The notes below the pieces were generated by a model, which did not search any database, had not been told where the DNA came from, and worked only from the letters and a program-made list of their open reading frames with translations. Position numbers and translations under genes: made by a program. Of a stretch of 64,000 nt of DNA, positions 25,381 through 34,604 are shown piece after piece (positions within the stretch are counted from its first letter, which is position 1; every line of letters begins with the position of its first letter). Origin of the DNA: Pontibacillus litoralis JSM 072002 (GTDB lineage: Bacteria > Bacillota > Bacilli > Bacillales > BH030062); NCBI RefSeq assembly GCF_000775615.1, contig NZ_AVPG01000003.1, positions 1 through 64,000 of the forward strand, written 5' to 3'.

Positions 25381-27039
25381 TTATTTTACTCCAACCGCAT
25401 TATAAGCTTGTTTAACAGCATTCACTTCTTTAGAAGAATCACCATATAAATCTGAAGCTGCTTCTATTGCTGCTTGACGCATCATACTGAAATCTGATGT
25501 TGCTGTTAAATACTTCGTTAATGCACGATAATAAATTTGCTCTGTTGCTTCACGTCCCATTCCTTCTACTACAACATCATAATGCGTACCACCTTCAGAA
25601 AGAAGATAAGCTGCCTTGTTATTAATGCTAGAGTTGATGTGAACTCCCCCATTATCAAGTTCTCCAGTATAAAGCTCACTATAATGATCTGGATAACCTT
25701 TACCTTCTTCAAATGGGTGCGGAATAGAAGAAGGGTCTCTTAAGGAACGGAGGCCATCTCCTTCTTTACCTGGCGTAAATACATCTTCCCCCATTAACCA
25801 GTCATCTCGATCTACCATAGCACCTAGAATATCAGATAAAGATTCATTTAACGCACCTGATTCATTTTCATAAACCAAATCAGCCGTTCTATCTGTGACA
25901 GCATGCGTTAATTCATGACCAATTACATCTAATGCACCAGATAATGGTATGAATGTATCGCCATCCCCATCCCCATACATCATTTGAACACCGTTCCAAG
26001 CGGCATTGTTCCAATTCTCTCCTACATGAACAGATGAAATTAATTTAGCACCTTCATCATCAAACGAGTCTCTATTGAACGTATCTTGAAAATAATCATA
26101 TACTTCTGCTGCATGGACATGAGCATCTACAGCAGCCGGATCACCGAAGAACTTATTTCCGCTCGTCACTTCTTCTCCTGTATAACCAAGTAATTGAGAG
26201 AGGATATTGAAGATAAGCGGATCCATATGTTGAGCATTAAACGTATGAACCCCATCTCCACGAGAGCCATCATATAAATAGTATTCTCCTTCTTCCGATG
26301 CTATTTCAAATGTTTCCTTGTTCCCTAGCACCCCTTTACCAAAACCGTTCACTTTATCAATGGCATTGTAACGCTGAATAATCTCTCCATTTGTCGCATC
26401 TACAAAATAGTGCCAATAACCTGGGGCTGGATTAGAAGTAGACGCTTTTACTAAATAGCTTAAATAAAACTTTCCTTCATGCTCTTTTATATATAATTTA
26501 CTAGAAGGCGGTGCATCATAATTCTCTACCTTCCCAATTTCCTTTTCAATAGAATCCGTTGCTGTTTGAAGTGCTTGTTTTTTATCAACCAACGGCTCTG
26601 TCGGTATTTTTTTATCTTCTAGGTGAGGGATAACCTGTCCAAAAAATGCTTTCACTTCATTTTCATCTGTTACAGCAATTGTTTGCGTTGATCCATAAAC
26701 AGGAATGCCTTCATACTGCTCAATAAAACGAATATGATGCGTTCCATTTTTATCGTCTTTTTCCTTATTGACTACTTTAAAATGATTCTTCATATCCCCT
26801 TTTAACTTAAACATCTGTTGTTTATGCTGTAAAAAAGCAAACGCGATATCTTCCTTTGATACTTTTTGTTTTGTCAAAGATTTCGTCTTGGGCATTTGCC
26901 AATCTTCTATAATATAAGAAGGAGTTTGATACTTCTCATTCATTTTCACCGCTTTCTCATTAGCATGAACTGTCCCAAATCCAAAACCTCCTAATACTAA
27001 AGAAAGAGTTAGAGCAGATGAAACTGTACGCTTTTTCAT
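25381..27039 (-). CDS. npr: Secreted neutral metalloprotease (bacillolysin, M4 family)
   Basis: 552 aa prepro-enzyme. Sec signal peptide (1-26, ending VHA); FTP and PepSY propeptide region (about 40-225); mature peptidase from about 230. The zinc site is HELTH (H375, E376, H379) with the third ligand E399 in NESGALNE; the transition-state histidine lies in GGVHINSS. Asp-rich calcium sites (GDGDGDTF) are visible. It degrades extracellular protein after autocatalytic removal of the propeptide. It is encoded 24 bases downstream of calY and may be co-transcribed; in relatives calY and a metalloprotease are often functionally linked. Confidence 0.93.
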   Translation of the reverse strand: MKKRTVSSALTLSLVLGGFGFGTVHANEKAVKMNEKYQTPSYIIEDWQMPKTKSLTKQKVSKEDIAFAFLQHKQQMFKLKGDMKNHFKVVNKEKDDKNGTHHIRFIEQYEGIPVYGSTQTIAVTDENEVKAFFGQVIPHLEDKKIPTEPLVDKKQALQTATDSIEKEIGKVENYDAPPSSKLYIKEHEGKFYLSYLVKASTSNPAPGYWHYFVDATNGEIIQRYNAIDKVNGFGKGVLGNKETFEIASEEGEYYLYDGSRGDGVHTFNAQHMDPLIFNILSQLLGYTGEEVTSGNKFFGDPAAVDAHVHAAEVYDYFQDTFNRDSFDDEGAKLISSVHVGENWNNAAWNGVQMMYGDGDGDTFIPLSGALDVIGHELTHAVTDRTADLVYENESGALNESLSDILGAMVDRDDWLMGEDVFTPGKEGDGLRSLRDPSSIPHPFEEGKGYPDHYSELYTGELDNGGVHINSSINNKAAYLLSEGGTHYDVVVEGMGREATEQIYYRALTKYLTATSDFSMMRQAAIEAASDLYGDSSKEVNAVKQAYNAVGVK

Positions 27040-27063
27040 AACAATGACCCTCCATCTTTATCT

Positions 27064-27657
27064 TTATTTTTCTTCACTATCTGTTTGCTTTGCGTTAAAG
27101 TTCCACTCTAGCTGTAAGTCATCACCTTGAAACATATTCTGATCTTCACCATTATCTACAAACTCAAATTCAACCCATAACGTGTTCTCCATTCCAACAT
27201 CAAGGCCTCCATGTTGCTCCCAAAGTGGATCAAAAATATCTTTCTTCACAACATCAGGATCCATTGACTTTAATTCACTTAACGTCGTTTCAAAGATTGG
27301 TTCACTTTCTTTATCCCAATTCCACATAAAGTTGACGCGTATATGTTTCCCCAAATCTTCTTCCCCGTTGTCGCCTTCCACATCATTGACAACGTAATCT
27401 GTTAATAGATGAATAGCTTCAATGTTTAACGTTCCTTCGTTTGCCAGTACAAATTCACGCATAACGGTGTCTCCCGGTTTTAAATTGTCCACTTCTACAA
27501 TGGCAGTTGGATCAACCGACAAATCTAACGTCCCCATGCCAAATGTATTATTGGTCGTTTCAGAGTCACTAAAGTATGCATATGTCCCCCCTCCCATCAA
27601 TGATAAGCCTAATGATGCTGTAACTACTCCAGCGCCTACTTTCTTTAGAAAATCCAT
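27064..27657 (-). CDS. calY: Camelysin/TasA-type fibre-forming protein
   Basis: 197 aa. N-terminal signal of the SipW type: MDFLKKVGAGVVTASLGLSL...GGTYAYFSDSETT, where cleavage is expected before the YFSDSE segment. The mature domain is the M73/TasA beta-sandwich (LDLSVDP, LKPGDTVMREFVLANEGTL). Camelysin was called a protease, but TasA and CalY are best known as biofilm amyloid-like fibre subunits, the role favoured here because sipW is adjacent. 60 bases separate it from sipW; same operon. Acidic C-terminus. Confidence 0.88.
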   Translation of the reverse strand: MDFLKKVGAGVVTASLGLSLMGGGTYAYFSDSETTNNTFGMGTLDLSVDPTAIVEVDNLKPGDTVMREFVLANEGTLNIEAIHLLTDYVVNDVEGDNGEEDLGKHIRVNFMWNWDKESEPIFETTLSELKSMDPDVVKKDIFDPLWEQHGGLDVGMENTLWVEFEFVDNGEDQNMFQGDDLQLEWNFNAKQTDSEEK

Positions 27658-27717
27658 GATAGATTCCTCCTACATGTATATTTGTACTCTTATGAACCAT
27701 ACATAAAAGTAACTTAC

Positions 27718-28269
27718 CTAGGTTTGTGATGCTGAACCATATTCTTCTTTAAAAGTTCGAACAGCCTTACGGAAGGTTAACATGCCATGCAGAAACAACA
27801 ATGCGCCTGGTACGAATAATAAAAGCGCCGAACCAATGTTTGAACTAGCATACTGCACGATATATCCGACATACGGAATGGTGAATCCTGTATATTCCCC
27901 TATCACGTTATTTGAAAAAACAGGTTCTACATCGACACCATCATTATTATCACCTTTCGTTGTATAAACCTTCTCTTTGCCCGCCTGCTTTACTTCCGTT
28001 ATTCGGTGTGTAACAATATGATCGTTCTTATCTACAAAAGTGATGACATCCCCTCGATTATGTCCTTTTCCATCCTTCGTTTGCTTTATGATTATTAAGG
28101 ATCCCGTCTGAAAAGTCGGTTCCATTGATCCAGATAATACACTTTTAAATTGATAGCCCATTAATGTTGGCTCCCCCCCACTTGCCTTTACTGATACAAC
28201 GAAAACTGTCAGACAAACGATGAGTAATAATCCAATCATTGAAAAACTATATTTCAGTACTTTCTTCAA
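27718..28269 (-). CDS. sipW: ER-type signal peptidase I SipW
   Basis: 183 aa. Two membrane spans (about 8-28 and 145-170) flank the catalytic region. The serine lies in SGSMEPT (S48) and the second catalytic residue is histidine (VTHRITE, about 88) rather than lysine, which marks the SipW/ER type. It processes TasA/CalY-like precursors; calY is the next gene. Its start overlaps the end of the DUF4047-like gene by 23 bases, so translation is probably coupled. Confidence 0.93.
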   Translation of the reverse strand: MKKVLKYSFSMIGLLLIVCLTVFVVSVKASGGEPTLMGYQFKSVLSGSMEPTFQTGSLIIIKQTKDGKGHNRGDVITFVDKNDHIVTHRITEVKQAGKEKVYTTKGDNNDGVDVEPVFSNNVIGEYTGFTIPYVGYIVQYASSNIGSALLLFVPGALLFLHGMLTFRKAVRTFKEEYGSASQT

Positions 28270-28966
28270 CGTTATCTCCCTCTTTTCTATTTATAGAATC
28301 ATTCTGTTTATCTGCAGTAGTTTCTTTTTCATTTTCTTTTGATTTTGTAACGTTTTTCTCATCTCTTTGAGATTGTTGCTCTTTTTCTGGTTGTATATTT
28401 TCCTTTTTCCCCTCGACTTTTGTGGATAATTCTTGTTCTTGTTGTTGAGTCCATTGTGTTTGCTTGTGTTTCAACTTTTGGAGCTTATCATCCATTAAAT
28501 CAAGCTTTAATTGATCCACTTTACTTGCATTACTTTTTAATTGAGCGATCCCTGACGATACATAGGAAAGCGATTGTTTGTCAGCTACGTGTATGCTTGA
28601 ATAAGATTGATATATACGTTTCACTTCACTAACTTCCTGTAATAGATTCTTTTTAATTTCTTTCACACGCGTAATTTCAGATTCTATCTTCTTTATACTA
28701 GGCTCTGATACATCTTTATCCATTATAGATGTGTACAATTCTTGTGCTTTTCGCAGAGAGTGTGTCGACTTCTCCACTTCACTTTTCATTACATTTGGGA
28801 AGATTGAAGCTGTTGAAGCCGACATCATTTCTACTTCCTGATCTATAAAGCTTGCTCCAGTTTGTGTGACTAGTTGAGAAATTAAGAATACAATTAAACA
28901 CACTTCCGCAATTATTATTTCATTTTTCAAAAAAATCTTATTATATAACAAGTTAAATACAATCAC
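28247..28966 (-). CDS. DUF4047-like coiled-coil protein of the sipW-calY operon
   Basis: 239 aa. One hydrophobic segment (about 17-35) is followed by TGASFIDQEVEM, which resembles the YFSDSE cleavage region of SipW substrates. The rest is charged and helical with coiled-coil character (55-190) and an extreme Glu/Lys/Gln tail (190-239). I recognise it as similar to the DUF4047 proteins next to sipW in the B. cereus group. Its place in the operon is that of tapA in B. subtilis, but there is no clear sequence similarity. Role as a fibre accessory or anchor is inference. Confidence 0.62.
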   Translation of the reverse strand: MIVFNLLYNKIFLKNEIIIAEVCLIVFLISQLVTQTGASFIDQEVEMMSASTASIFPNVMKSEVEKSTHSLRKAQELYTSIMDKDVSEPSIKKIESEITRVKEIKKNLLQEVSEVKRIYQSYSSIHVADKQSLSYVSSGIAQLKSNASKVDQLKLDLMDDKLQKLKHKQTQWTQQQEQELSTKVEGKKENIQPEKEQQSQRDEKNVTKSKENEKETTADKQNDSINRKEGDNVEESTEI

Positions 28967-29135
28967 TTCCTTTAATACTCTGCGTATATTTTACGTTACC
29001 TTTATTATTGAATATTTGGTTTTTTTTCGATATTACCCAATGGTTGTAATTTTATAATACCTATACGCTAAGTTAGCCTAGTATATTTTGGTTATATAGG
29101 CACAAAAACTTACTAGATAAGTGATATATTTCATA
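28967..29135 (-). other. Promoter region of the sipW-calY operon
   Basis: Very AT-rich, without ORFs. It must hold the promoter of the DUF4047-like gene. No SinR, AbrB or SigH site is clear enough to report. Confidence 0.35.
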
Positions 29136-29165
29136 AAAAAAACCCCTTAATTTAAGGGCTTTTTA
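29136..29165 (-). terminator. Terminator at the 3' end of the response regulator gene
   Basis: CCCTTAATTTAAGGG with A-rich and T-rich flanks; on the minus strand it is followed by TTTTTTT. It adjoins the stop codon. Confidence 0.75.
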
Positions 29166-29786
29166 GGAGGTCATATTTTGTTCTACTGCATATACAATCG
29201 CTTGTGATCTACTGTTTACATTAAACTTTCTAAAAATGTTGCTTATATGAATTTTAACTGTTTGATCACTAATGAATAACCTATTCGCTATTTCTTTATT
29301 CCGCAATCCTTTAGTTAAGAGTCTCAATACCTCCTTTTCTCGACTGGTTAATGTTGATTCTTCTTTTTTAGTATAGTGTCTAGTTAGCAATTTCTTGGTC
29401 ATAGAAGGAGAAACGATACAATCACCATTCATTACGCTTTTTATAGCTCGTATCAAGTCTTCACCCGTGCTCTCTTTTAATAAATATCCATCTACTCCTG
29501 CATCAAAAGCCGCTTTCATCCAGTATTCCTCATCTGACATCGTAAGTATTAATATTTTACAAGGTTCAACATTCTCCCTTATGTACTTCACTAATTCAAT
29601 TCCACATGCATCTTTTAAATGAATATCTAACAAAATAACATCTGGATTACTTCGATTAAGTTGTCTTTTCATTTCCTTTCCATTAGCCGCTTGTGATACC
29701 ACCTGAACTGATTGTTCCAACTTCAATACTTCACAAATACCTTCCCGTAACACACCATGATCGTCTACTACTAGTACGTTAATCAT
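29163..29786 (-). CDS. NarL/FixJ-type response regulator
   Basis: 207 aa. Receiver domain (1-120) with the acidic pair D8/D9, phosphoacceptor D54 in ILLDIHL, and the lysine in YLLKES. LuxR-type HTH (about 140-205): [38 protein letters not shown] complete DNA-binding regulator. No histidine kinase of the HisKA_3 class that normally pairs with NarL regulators is adjacent; the neighbouring kinase is of a different class. Confidence 0.9.
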   Translation of the reverse strand: MINVLVVDDHGVLREGICEVLKLEQSVQVVSQAANGKEMKRQLNRSNPDVILLDIHLKDACGIELVKYIRENVEPCKILILTMSDEEYWMKAAFDAGVDGYLLKESTGEDLIRAIKSVMNGDCIVSPSMTKKLLTRHYTKKEESTLTSREKEVLRLLTKGLRNKEIANRLFISDQTVKIHISNIFRKFNVNSRSQAIVYAVEQNMTS

Positions 29787-29984
29787 AGAGTACCTCCTGA
29801 ATATATTTAATTCACTTTATTTACAACAATGGAAATAACACCCTAGTTTAGGTGGATAATCTTGCACCTAAGCAGATTGAAAATAGAAAACGGATACATA
29901 CTATGTTAGATTTTTATCGTTAAAATACCTTCCAAAAATATAAATTATTACAAATTACTAAGAATAAAAGAACAGCTATACAAT

Positions 29985-30014
29985 AAAAAGGACGCTTAAT
30001 TTGCGTCCTTTTCA
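29985..30014 (-). terminator. Terminator of the histidine kinase gene
   Basis: AAAAGGACGC and GCGTCCTTTT make a perfect 10-bp stem, immediately past the kinase stop on the minus strand. Confidence 0.88.
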
Positions 30015-30017
30015 ACA

Positions 30018-31619
30018 TTACTTATTATAATAAATTGGTAAACTCATACAAATTGTAGTTCCTTCATATTTCTTTGAATCTATATGTACCTCACCATGAT
30101 GAGATTTTACAATGTCAAAGCAAATAGGTAATCCCATGCCAAGTCCACCTTCTTTTGTTGTGAAAAATGGCGTAGAGATTTGGTGTATTTCTTCCTGTGT
30201 CATCCCTTCCCCCTTATCTTCAACAGAAACGTATACTTCGTTGTCATCGTAAGTCAAATGAATATATATAACTCCTCCATCTGGCATTGCTTCTATTGCA
30301 TTCTTAATAAAGTTAATTAACACTTGTTTAATTTTAGATTTATCAATAAACGCAGTTAGTGAATCATCGTTATTCTCGCTTCGTATGTGAATCGTATGGA
30401 TTGACGAATTGCTATTCATTAAATGAACAGTTTCTTCCACTAATTTGTAGATGCTGTATTGCTCCCGGTTTAATGTCGTAGGTTTACCTAATGAAACAAA
30501 CTGATTTACGAGATTCTTCACTCTCTCTAATTCTGTGGTTATAATATTCAAATAGTGATTACCTTCTAAATCAGCTTTTAATAATTGAGTTAATCCGATA
30601 ATAGAAGTTAAAGGATTTCTTATTTCGTGAGCTAAGCCTGCGCCCAATTTGCCGATGGCAGATAGTTTTTCAGATTCAATGACTTGTTTTTGTAGCGCAT
30701 AGTAACATGTGATATCTCTAAGTTGGGCAAATGCGCCAATGGTTTGATTGGATTTATTAAACAGTGGTAGCACATCCACTAAACAGCTTTGTTTATTGTT
30801 TGTACCATGCTGCACAATGGTTAAATCCATATTCTTAATTTCTTCTTCATTTCTCACTACGTTTTGAATATGTTCTCCTATACCATCAAGAAGCTTTACT
30901 TCTTTGCCTATCGCACTACTTCTACAAATGCCTGTAATTTCTTCTGCTTGCTCATTAAATTCTAATACATTTCCATCATAATCCACCATAATGATGCCTA
31001 AAGGGGTGGAATTAATCATTGCTTCAATTAGTAGATGAAGTTGTTGATTCTTTTCTTGCAGAAGCAATTCTCGCTCAATGGAATCTACTGCTGATGACAA
31101 TAAGCCTAAATGAAGCTCACTTGCGTAATTAATCGTAGTCATAATCGATATGGTTCCGGCTATCGTTTTCTCAGGTGAGTCGCTAAAAGGGACAGAATAA
31201 CAAGCTACTCCAGATAAGCATTCATGATAGTGGTCCTCTCCAGTAATGGCGATCGGTTCATTATATTTTAAAGCCAAACAAATAGAATTTGTCCCCATAT
31301 TACTTTCTTCGGCTTTAATTCCAGGTGAAATGCCTAATGAATCTACTATATTTTTAATACTTTGATCACCATATGATTCTAATAAATAGCCGTCATTATC
31401 TGTTACTACGATAAAGGTTGGTGTGCCGTTCATGTATTGAATCGCTTTTTGCATGAAATGTCGCACGACGTGCAAAACATGTGCATATGATGTTTTCTTT
31501 GAATGTAACTGTTCTTCAGTTAATCCTACTGTTAATTTCGGGGGAATTGCTGGATCTAATTGATATAATGTTTTGCAATTATATTTGGATTCACGAATAC
31601 ACTCGTCAATTTCGGGCAT
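30018..31619 (-). CDS. Soluble GAF-PAS sensor histidine kinase
   Basis: 533 aa, no membrane segment. N-terminal GAF-like region (about 40-185) containing NMGTNSICLALKYNEPIAI, a block typical of AcoR/DhaR-type sigma-54 activators. PAS domain (about 195-305, GIIMVDYDGNVLEFN). HisKA with phosphoacceptor H331 in AHEIRNPLTS, and HATPase_c with N box NFIKNAIEAMPDGG, DKGEGM, TPFFTTKEGG and GLGMGLPI. The kinase half resembles the sporulation kinases KinA-KinE. It is cytoplasmic, monocistronic, with its own terminator, and has no partner in phase. It may feed the phosphorelay; this is inference. Confidence 0.87.
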   Translation of the reverse strand: MPEIDECIRESKYNCKTLYQLDPAIPPKLTVGLTEEQLHSKKTSYAHVLHVVRHFMQKAIQYMNGTPTFIVVTDNDGYLLESYGDQSIKNIVDSLGISPGIKAEESNMGTNSICLALKYNEPIAITGEDHYHECLSGVACYSVPFSDSPEKTIAGTISIMTTINYASELHLGLLSSAVDSIERELLLQEKNQQLHLLIEAMINSTPLGIIMVDYDGNVLEFNEQAEEITGICRSSAIGKEVKLLDGIGEHIQNVVRNEEEIKNMDLTIVQHGTNNKQSCLVDVLPLFNKSNQTIGAFAQLRDITCYYALQKQVIESEKLSAIGKLGAGLAHEIRNPLTSIIGLTQLLKADLEGNHYLNIITTELERVKNLVNQFVSLGKPTTLNREQYSIYKLVEETVHLMNSNSSIHTIHIRSENNDDSLTAFIDKSKIKQVLINFIKNAIEAMPDGGVIYIHLTYDDNEVYVSVEDKGEGMTQEEIHQISTPFFTTKEGGLGMGLPICFDIVKSHHGEVHIDSKKYEGTTICMSLPIYYNK

Positions 31620-31860
31620 AGATCTCCCTCCCTATCCCGTTACATTGATTCGACAAAATCCGCATTAGAAGTACCATTCTCCTATTGCTTTTTCTCGCAT
31701 TTATCGGAAAGTGATTGCTTTACAGTAATATAGTACCATTAAACCTCCATGGGATTCATCCCTAATTGATGAAATTTTTATGAAGTCCTGATTTTTTTCG
31801 ATGTTTTTCGACATTTTCATTTTTTTCCTTATTAAGAAATCCCACTAATTATGGATTTTT

Positions 31861-32556
31861 TTATAAAAATATTTTCACAGATAAAGGAGCAATCAGGGAC
31901 AAAACGATTGCACAAACAATCATGGCTACTGTACTTACCGTCCCTTCTTCTTCACTATTTTTCATTGCTCGAGCAGTACCTATCGCATGAGATGCACTGC
32001 CCATACCAATTCCTTTACCAAGATAATGTTGAATTCTGCCCCACTTCATAACAATGGGACCCATGACTGCACCTCCAATTCCAGCAATCATAACAAATAC
32101 AGCCGTCATCGAAGGAACTCCCCCTATCGTTTCGGCTATGGACATCGCTACAGGAGTTGTCGTATTCTTTGGAACCATTGAATACATAATAAAATCATCT
32201 AAATCGAACCACTTCGCTAACAAAATTCCTGTTATAACACCAATTATTGCACCAACCGTAACACTCGAGATGATATTCCATAAGTACTTCTTTAACGTAG
32301 GCCACTGCTTATATAAAGGATAACCAAGCGCTACAACAGCAGGTCCGAGCAACCTATCAATCCATTGACCACCTACCATATACGTTTCATATGATATATG
32401 GGTTACTAGTAACAGGACTACAATCACAATTGTTGACGTTAAAATCGGTAACGTGAATGGATTCGATAAAACGAAATACATTTTACTAGCCATAAAATAA
32501 ACACCTAGAGTGAGAATTAGCCCCATGATACCTATCATAAAATTATTCATACTCAT
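31861..32556 (-). CDS. lrgB: LrgB/CidB family protein
   Basis: 231 aa with six to seven membrane segments. Family blocks are visible: GPAVVALGYPLY, ATTPVAM (as KNTTTPVAM), GIGGAVMGPIV and ASHAIGTARA. LrgB works with LrgA in control of murein hydrolase activity and, in Bacillus relatives (PftAB), in pyruvate transport. Overlaps lrgA by 14 bases. Confidence 0.9.
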   Translation of the reverse strand: MSMNNFMIGIMGLILTLGVYFMASKMYFVLSNPFTLPILTSTIVIVVLLLVTHISYETYMVGGQWIDRLLGPAVVALGYPLYKQWPTLKKYLWNIISSVTVGAIIGVITGILLAKWFDLDDFIMYSMVPKNTTTPVAMSIAETIGGVPSMTAVFVMIAGIGGAVMGPIVMKWGRIQHYLGKGIGMGSASHAIGTARAMKNSEEEGTVSTVAMIVCAIVLSLIAPLSVKIFL

Positions 32557-32917
32557 GCTCCCTCTTTCGCATTAACCATTGACTCGTCATTCCAGCTCCG
32601 ATCATGACCATAAATGTACTTAACAAAGCCATAACAATTAGAAACATCCCTTTACCAGCAAACACATCTAAATATTGAATAATACCGACTGTCACCGGAA
32701 TAAAAAGAAGGGGTAAATGTTTAACAAGCATTCCTGCCCCCTCCTCAATCCAATCTACTTTAACTATTTTGGTAGATAATGCAATAAAAAGCAGAACCAT
32801 TCCGATAATACTGCCTGGTACATACAACTGAAATGTCGTTTGAATAAACACACCAGTATAATAGAACAAAAACAAAATAATAACATGAGTGCAAACCTTA
32901 AGTATTTTCATTTTCAA
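32543..32917 (-). CDS. lrgA: LrgA/CidA family holin-like protein
   Basis: About 124 aa from a TTG (32917), seven bases after AAGGGGG; an in-frame ATG lies two codons later. Four membrane helices; the block VPGSIIGMVLLF is the family signature. It forms a two-gene unit with lrgB. No LytTR-type regulator (LytST/PftSR) gene is adjacent. Confidence 0.9.
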   Translation of the reverse strand: MKMKILKVCTHVIILFLFYYTGVFIQTTFQLYVPGSIIGMVLLFIALSTKIVKVDWIEEGAGMLVKHLPLLFIPVTVGIIQYLDVFAGKGMFLIVMALLSTFMVMIGAGMTSQWLMRKREHEYE

Positions 32918-33039
32918 GTCGAACCCCCTTTTACACGGAAAAGTTCCGAATTTTAAGATTTATAATACTATATTATAGTTTTTCTTCCAAAATCCTGCTA
33001 CAATTTCGTTTCACTCTGAGTTGAAGCGCATAGTATTTT

Positions 33040-33115
33040 GACTCACAAACCCCAATTTTCGAGCACAAACCTCCGAGTTCCGCGCACAAATCTCGAATCC
33101 CGCCACACAAACCCA
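33040..33115. repeat. 20-21 bp tandem repeat, CGCGCACAAA family
   Basis: CACAAA-bearing units recur at 33044, 33064, 33085 and about 33106 (spacing 20-21 bp), best unit CGCGCACAAATCTCGAATCC at 33081. Same family as at 16586 and 8973. Between lrgA and the tRNA terminator. Confidence 0.7.
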
Positions 33116-33124
33116 ATAAAAAAA

Positions 33125-33164
33125 TGCGCAATCTCTTTTTTAAAACAAAAGAGATTACGCATCT
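33125..33164 (-). terminator. Terminator of tRNA-Ala
   Basis: GCGTAATCTCTTTT and AAAAGAGATTGCGC (one mismatch in the middle) form a long stem, followed by TTTTTTT on the minus strand, 11 bases past the tRNA. Confidence 0.88.
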
Positions 33165-33174
33165 TCCTTTATAA

Positions 33175-33247
<73 letters not shown>

Positions 33248-33267
33248 TAATGAACTTCGTAACAATT

Positions 33268-33296
33268 AGTTTAGGAGATTTACGAATATTTGTCAA
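33268..33296 (-). promoter_or_regulatory. Promoter of tRNA-Ala
   Basis: TTGACA (33291-33296), 17-base spacer, TAAACT (33268-33273) on the minus strand. The -35 is perfect and the distance to the tRNA is 20 bases. Confidence 0.8.
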
Positions 33297-33602
33297 TACA
33301 CGAATTATTCCTTTCACTGGCTTTTACATATTTCATCTATTCTCCTGTTTCTACAAATTATTTAATGCGTTTGCCAACTTCATCTCGTACGCACTGGAAA
33401 AGACCCGTTTCTCTTCTTTACGTTCCTTCTACTTATTCACCTATAGAATGCATCGAAGCTCGTCGAATAATTATAGCAAATCCACTCTAATTATCTGAAT
33501 TTATGTAATTTTCCGAAAATAGTGTTGACTTCTATGTTCTTTATATGCTTGAATAGATTTACAGTTATAACTTACTAGCATATAGGAAAGTGGTGATGAG
33601 AA
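33297..33602 (+). other. Gap before the peptide-transport operon
   Basis: No gene with a start signal is seen. A possible promoter for the operon has TTGACT at 33525-33530 and an extended -10 TGCTTGAAT 18 bases on; weak. Frames open here on the plus strand lack ribosome sites. Confidence 0.35.
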
Positions 33603-34604
33603 GTGCCATTATTACAAATAGAAGGACTATGCACTTCCTTTTTTACAGATGAAGGGGAAATCCCAGCAGTTGATCACATAGACTTTCATATTAATAACGG
33701 GGAAATTCTCGGAGTGGTAGGTGAATCAGGTTGTGGGAAAAGTGTAACCTCGCTTTCCATTATGGGTCTCGTCCCTTCTCCCCCAGGCAAAATAAAATCC
33801 GGAAGCATTCTATTCCAAGGAGAGGAACTAGTTGATGCCTCCGAGCAACAAATGCGTTCCATTCGTGGAGATGAAATTGCGATGATTTTTCAAGAGCCTA
33901 TGACATCGCTCAATCCTTTGTTCAAAATCGGTAATCAATTAATAGAAGCAATTCGCACCCATCGAAATTGGAAACACAAGAAATGTAAACTTCGGGCAAT
34001 CGAAATGCTCAAGCTTGTCGGCCTTCCAAGAGCGGAATCCTTAATGAACGCGTACCCTCATGAACTATCTGGTGGAATGCGACAACGTGTCATGATTGCG
34101 ATGGCTATGCTTTGTGACCCAAAACTATTAATTGCAGATGAACCGACTACCGCTCTTGATGTAACCATTCAAAAGCAAATACTACAATTAATGAAGAAAT
34201 TGAATAAAACGATGGAAACTTCTATTATGCTTATTACCCACGATCTCGGTGTAGTAGCGGAAGTATGTGATCGTGTCGTCGTGATGTATGCCGGAAAAAT
34301 TGTAGAGCAAACCGATTGTGTCACTCTTTTCCAAAATCCGAAGCATCCGTACACGAAAGGATTATTAGCCTCTGTTCCGAATATACGTTCCAAAACAGAT
34401 CGGCTTTACTCGATACCAGGTAATGTTCCTAAACCAGGCTCTATTCAACAAGGTTGTCGTTTTGCTCCTCGTTGTGAACTAGCAATGGATCAATGCTTTA
34501 CAGAGACACCACCCATTTATGAAACAGAAGAGAAGCCTCATGAAGTGCGTTGCTTCCTATACGATAAGGAAGGAGAGCCTAGACATGAAACAACCGTTAC
34601 TTGA
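33603..34604 (+). CDS. dppD: Oligo/dipeptide ABC transporter ATPase (DppD/OppD)
   Basis: 333 aa from a GTG (33603) after AAAGTGGTG. Walker [10 protein letters not shown], signature LSGGMRQRV, Walker [13 protein letters not shown] and the C-terminal oligopeptide-transporter extension with [15 protein letters not shown], in which the cysteines can hold an iron-sulfur cluster in this family. It powers peptide uptake together with the next four genes. The last 20 bases overlap dppF. Confidence 0.92.
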   Translation: MPLLQIEGLCTSFFTDEGEIPAVDHIDFHINNGEILGVVGESGCGKSVTSLSIMGLVPSPPGKIKSGSILFQGEELVDASEQQMRSIRGDEIAMIFQEPMTSLNPLFKIGNQLIEAIRTHRNWKHKKCKLRAIEMLKLVGLPRAESLMNAYPHELSGGMRQRVMIAMAMLCDPKLLIADEPTTALDVTIQKQILQLMKKLNKTMETSIMLITHDLGVVAEVCDRVVVMYAGKIVEQTDCVTLFQNPKHPYTKGLLASVPNIRSKTDRLYSIPGNVPKPGSIQQGCRFAPRCELAMDQCFTETPPIYETEEKPHEVRCFLYDKEGEPRHETTVT

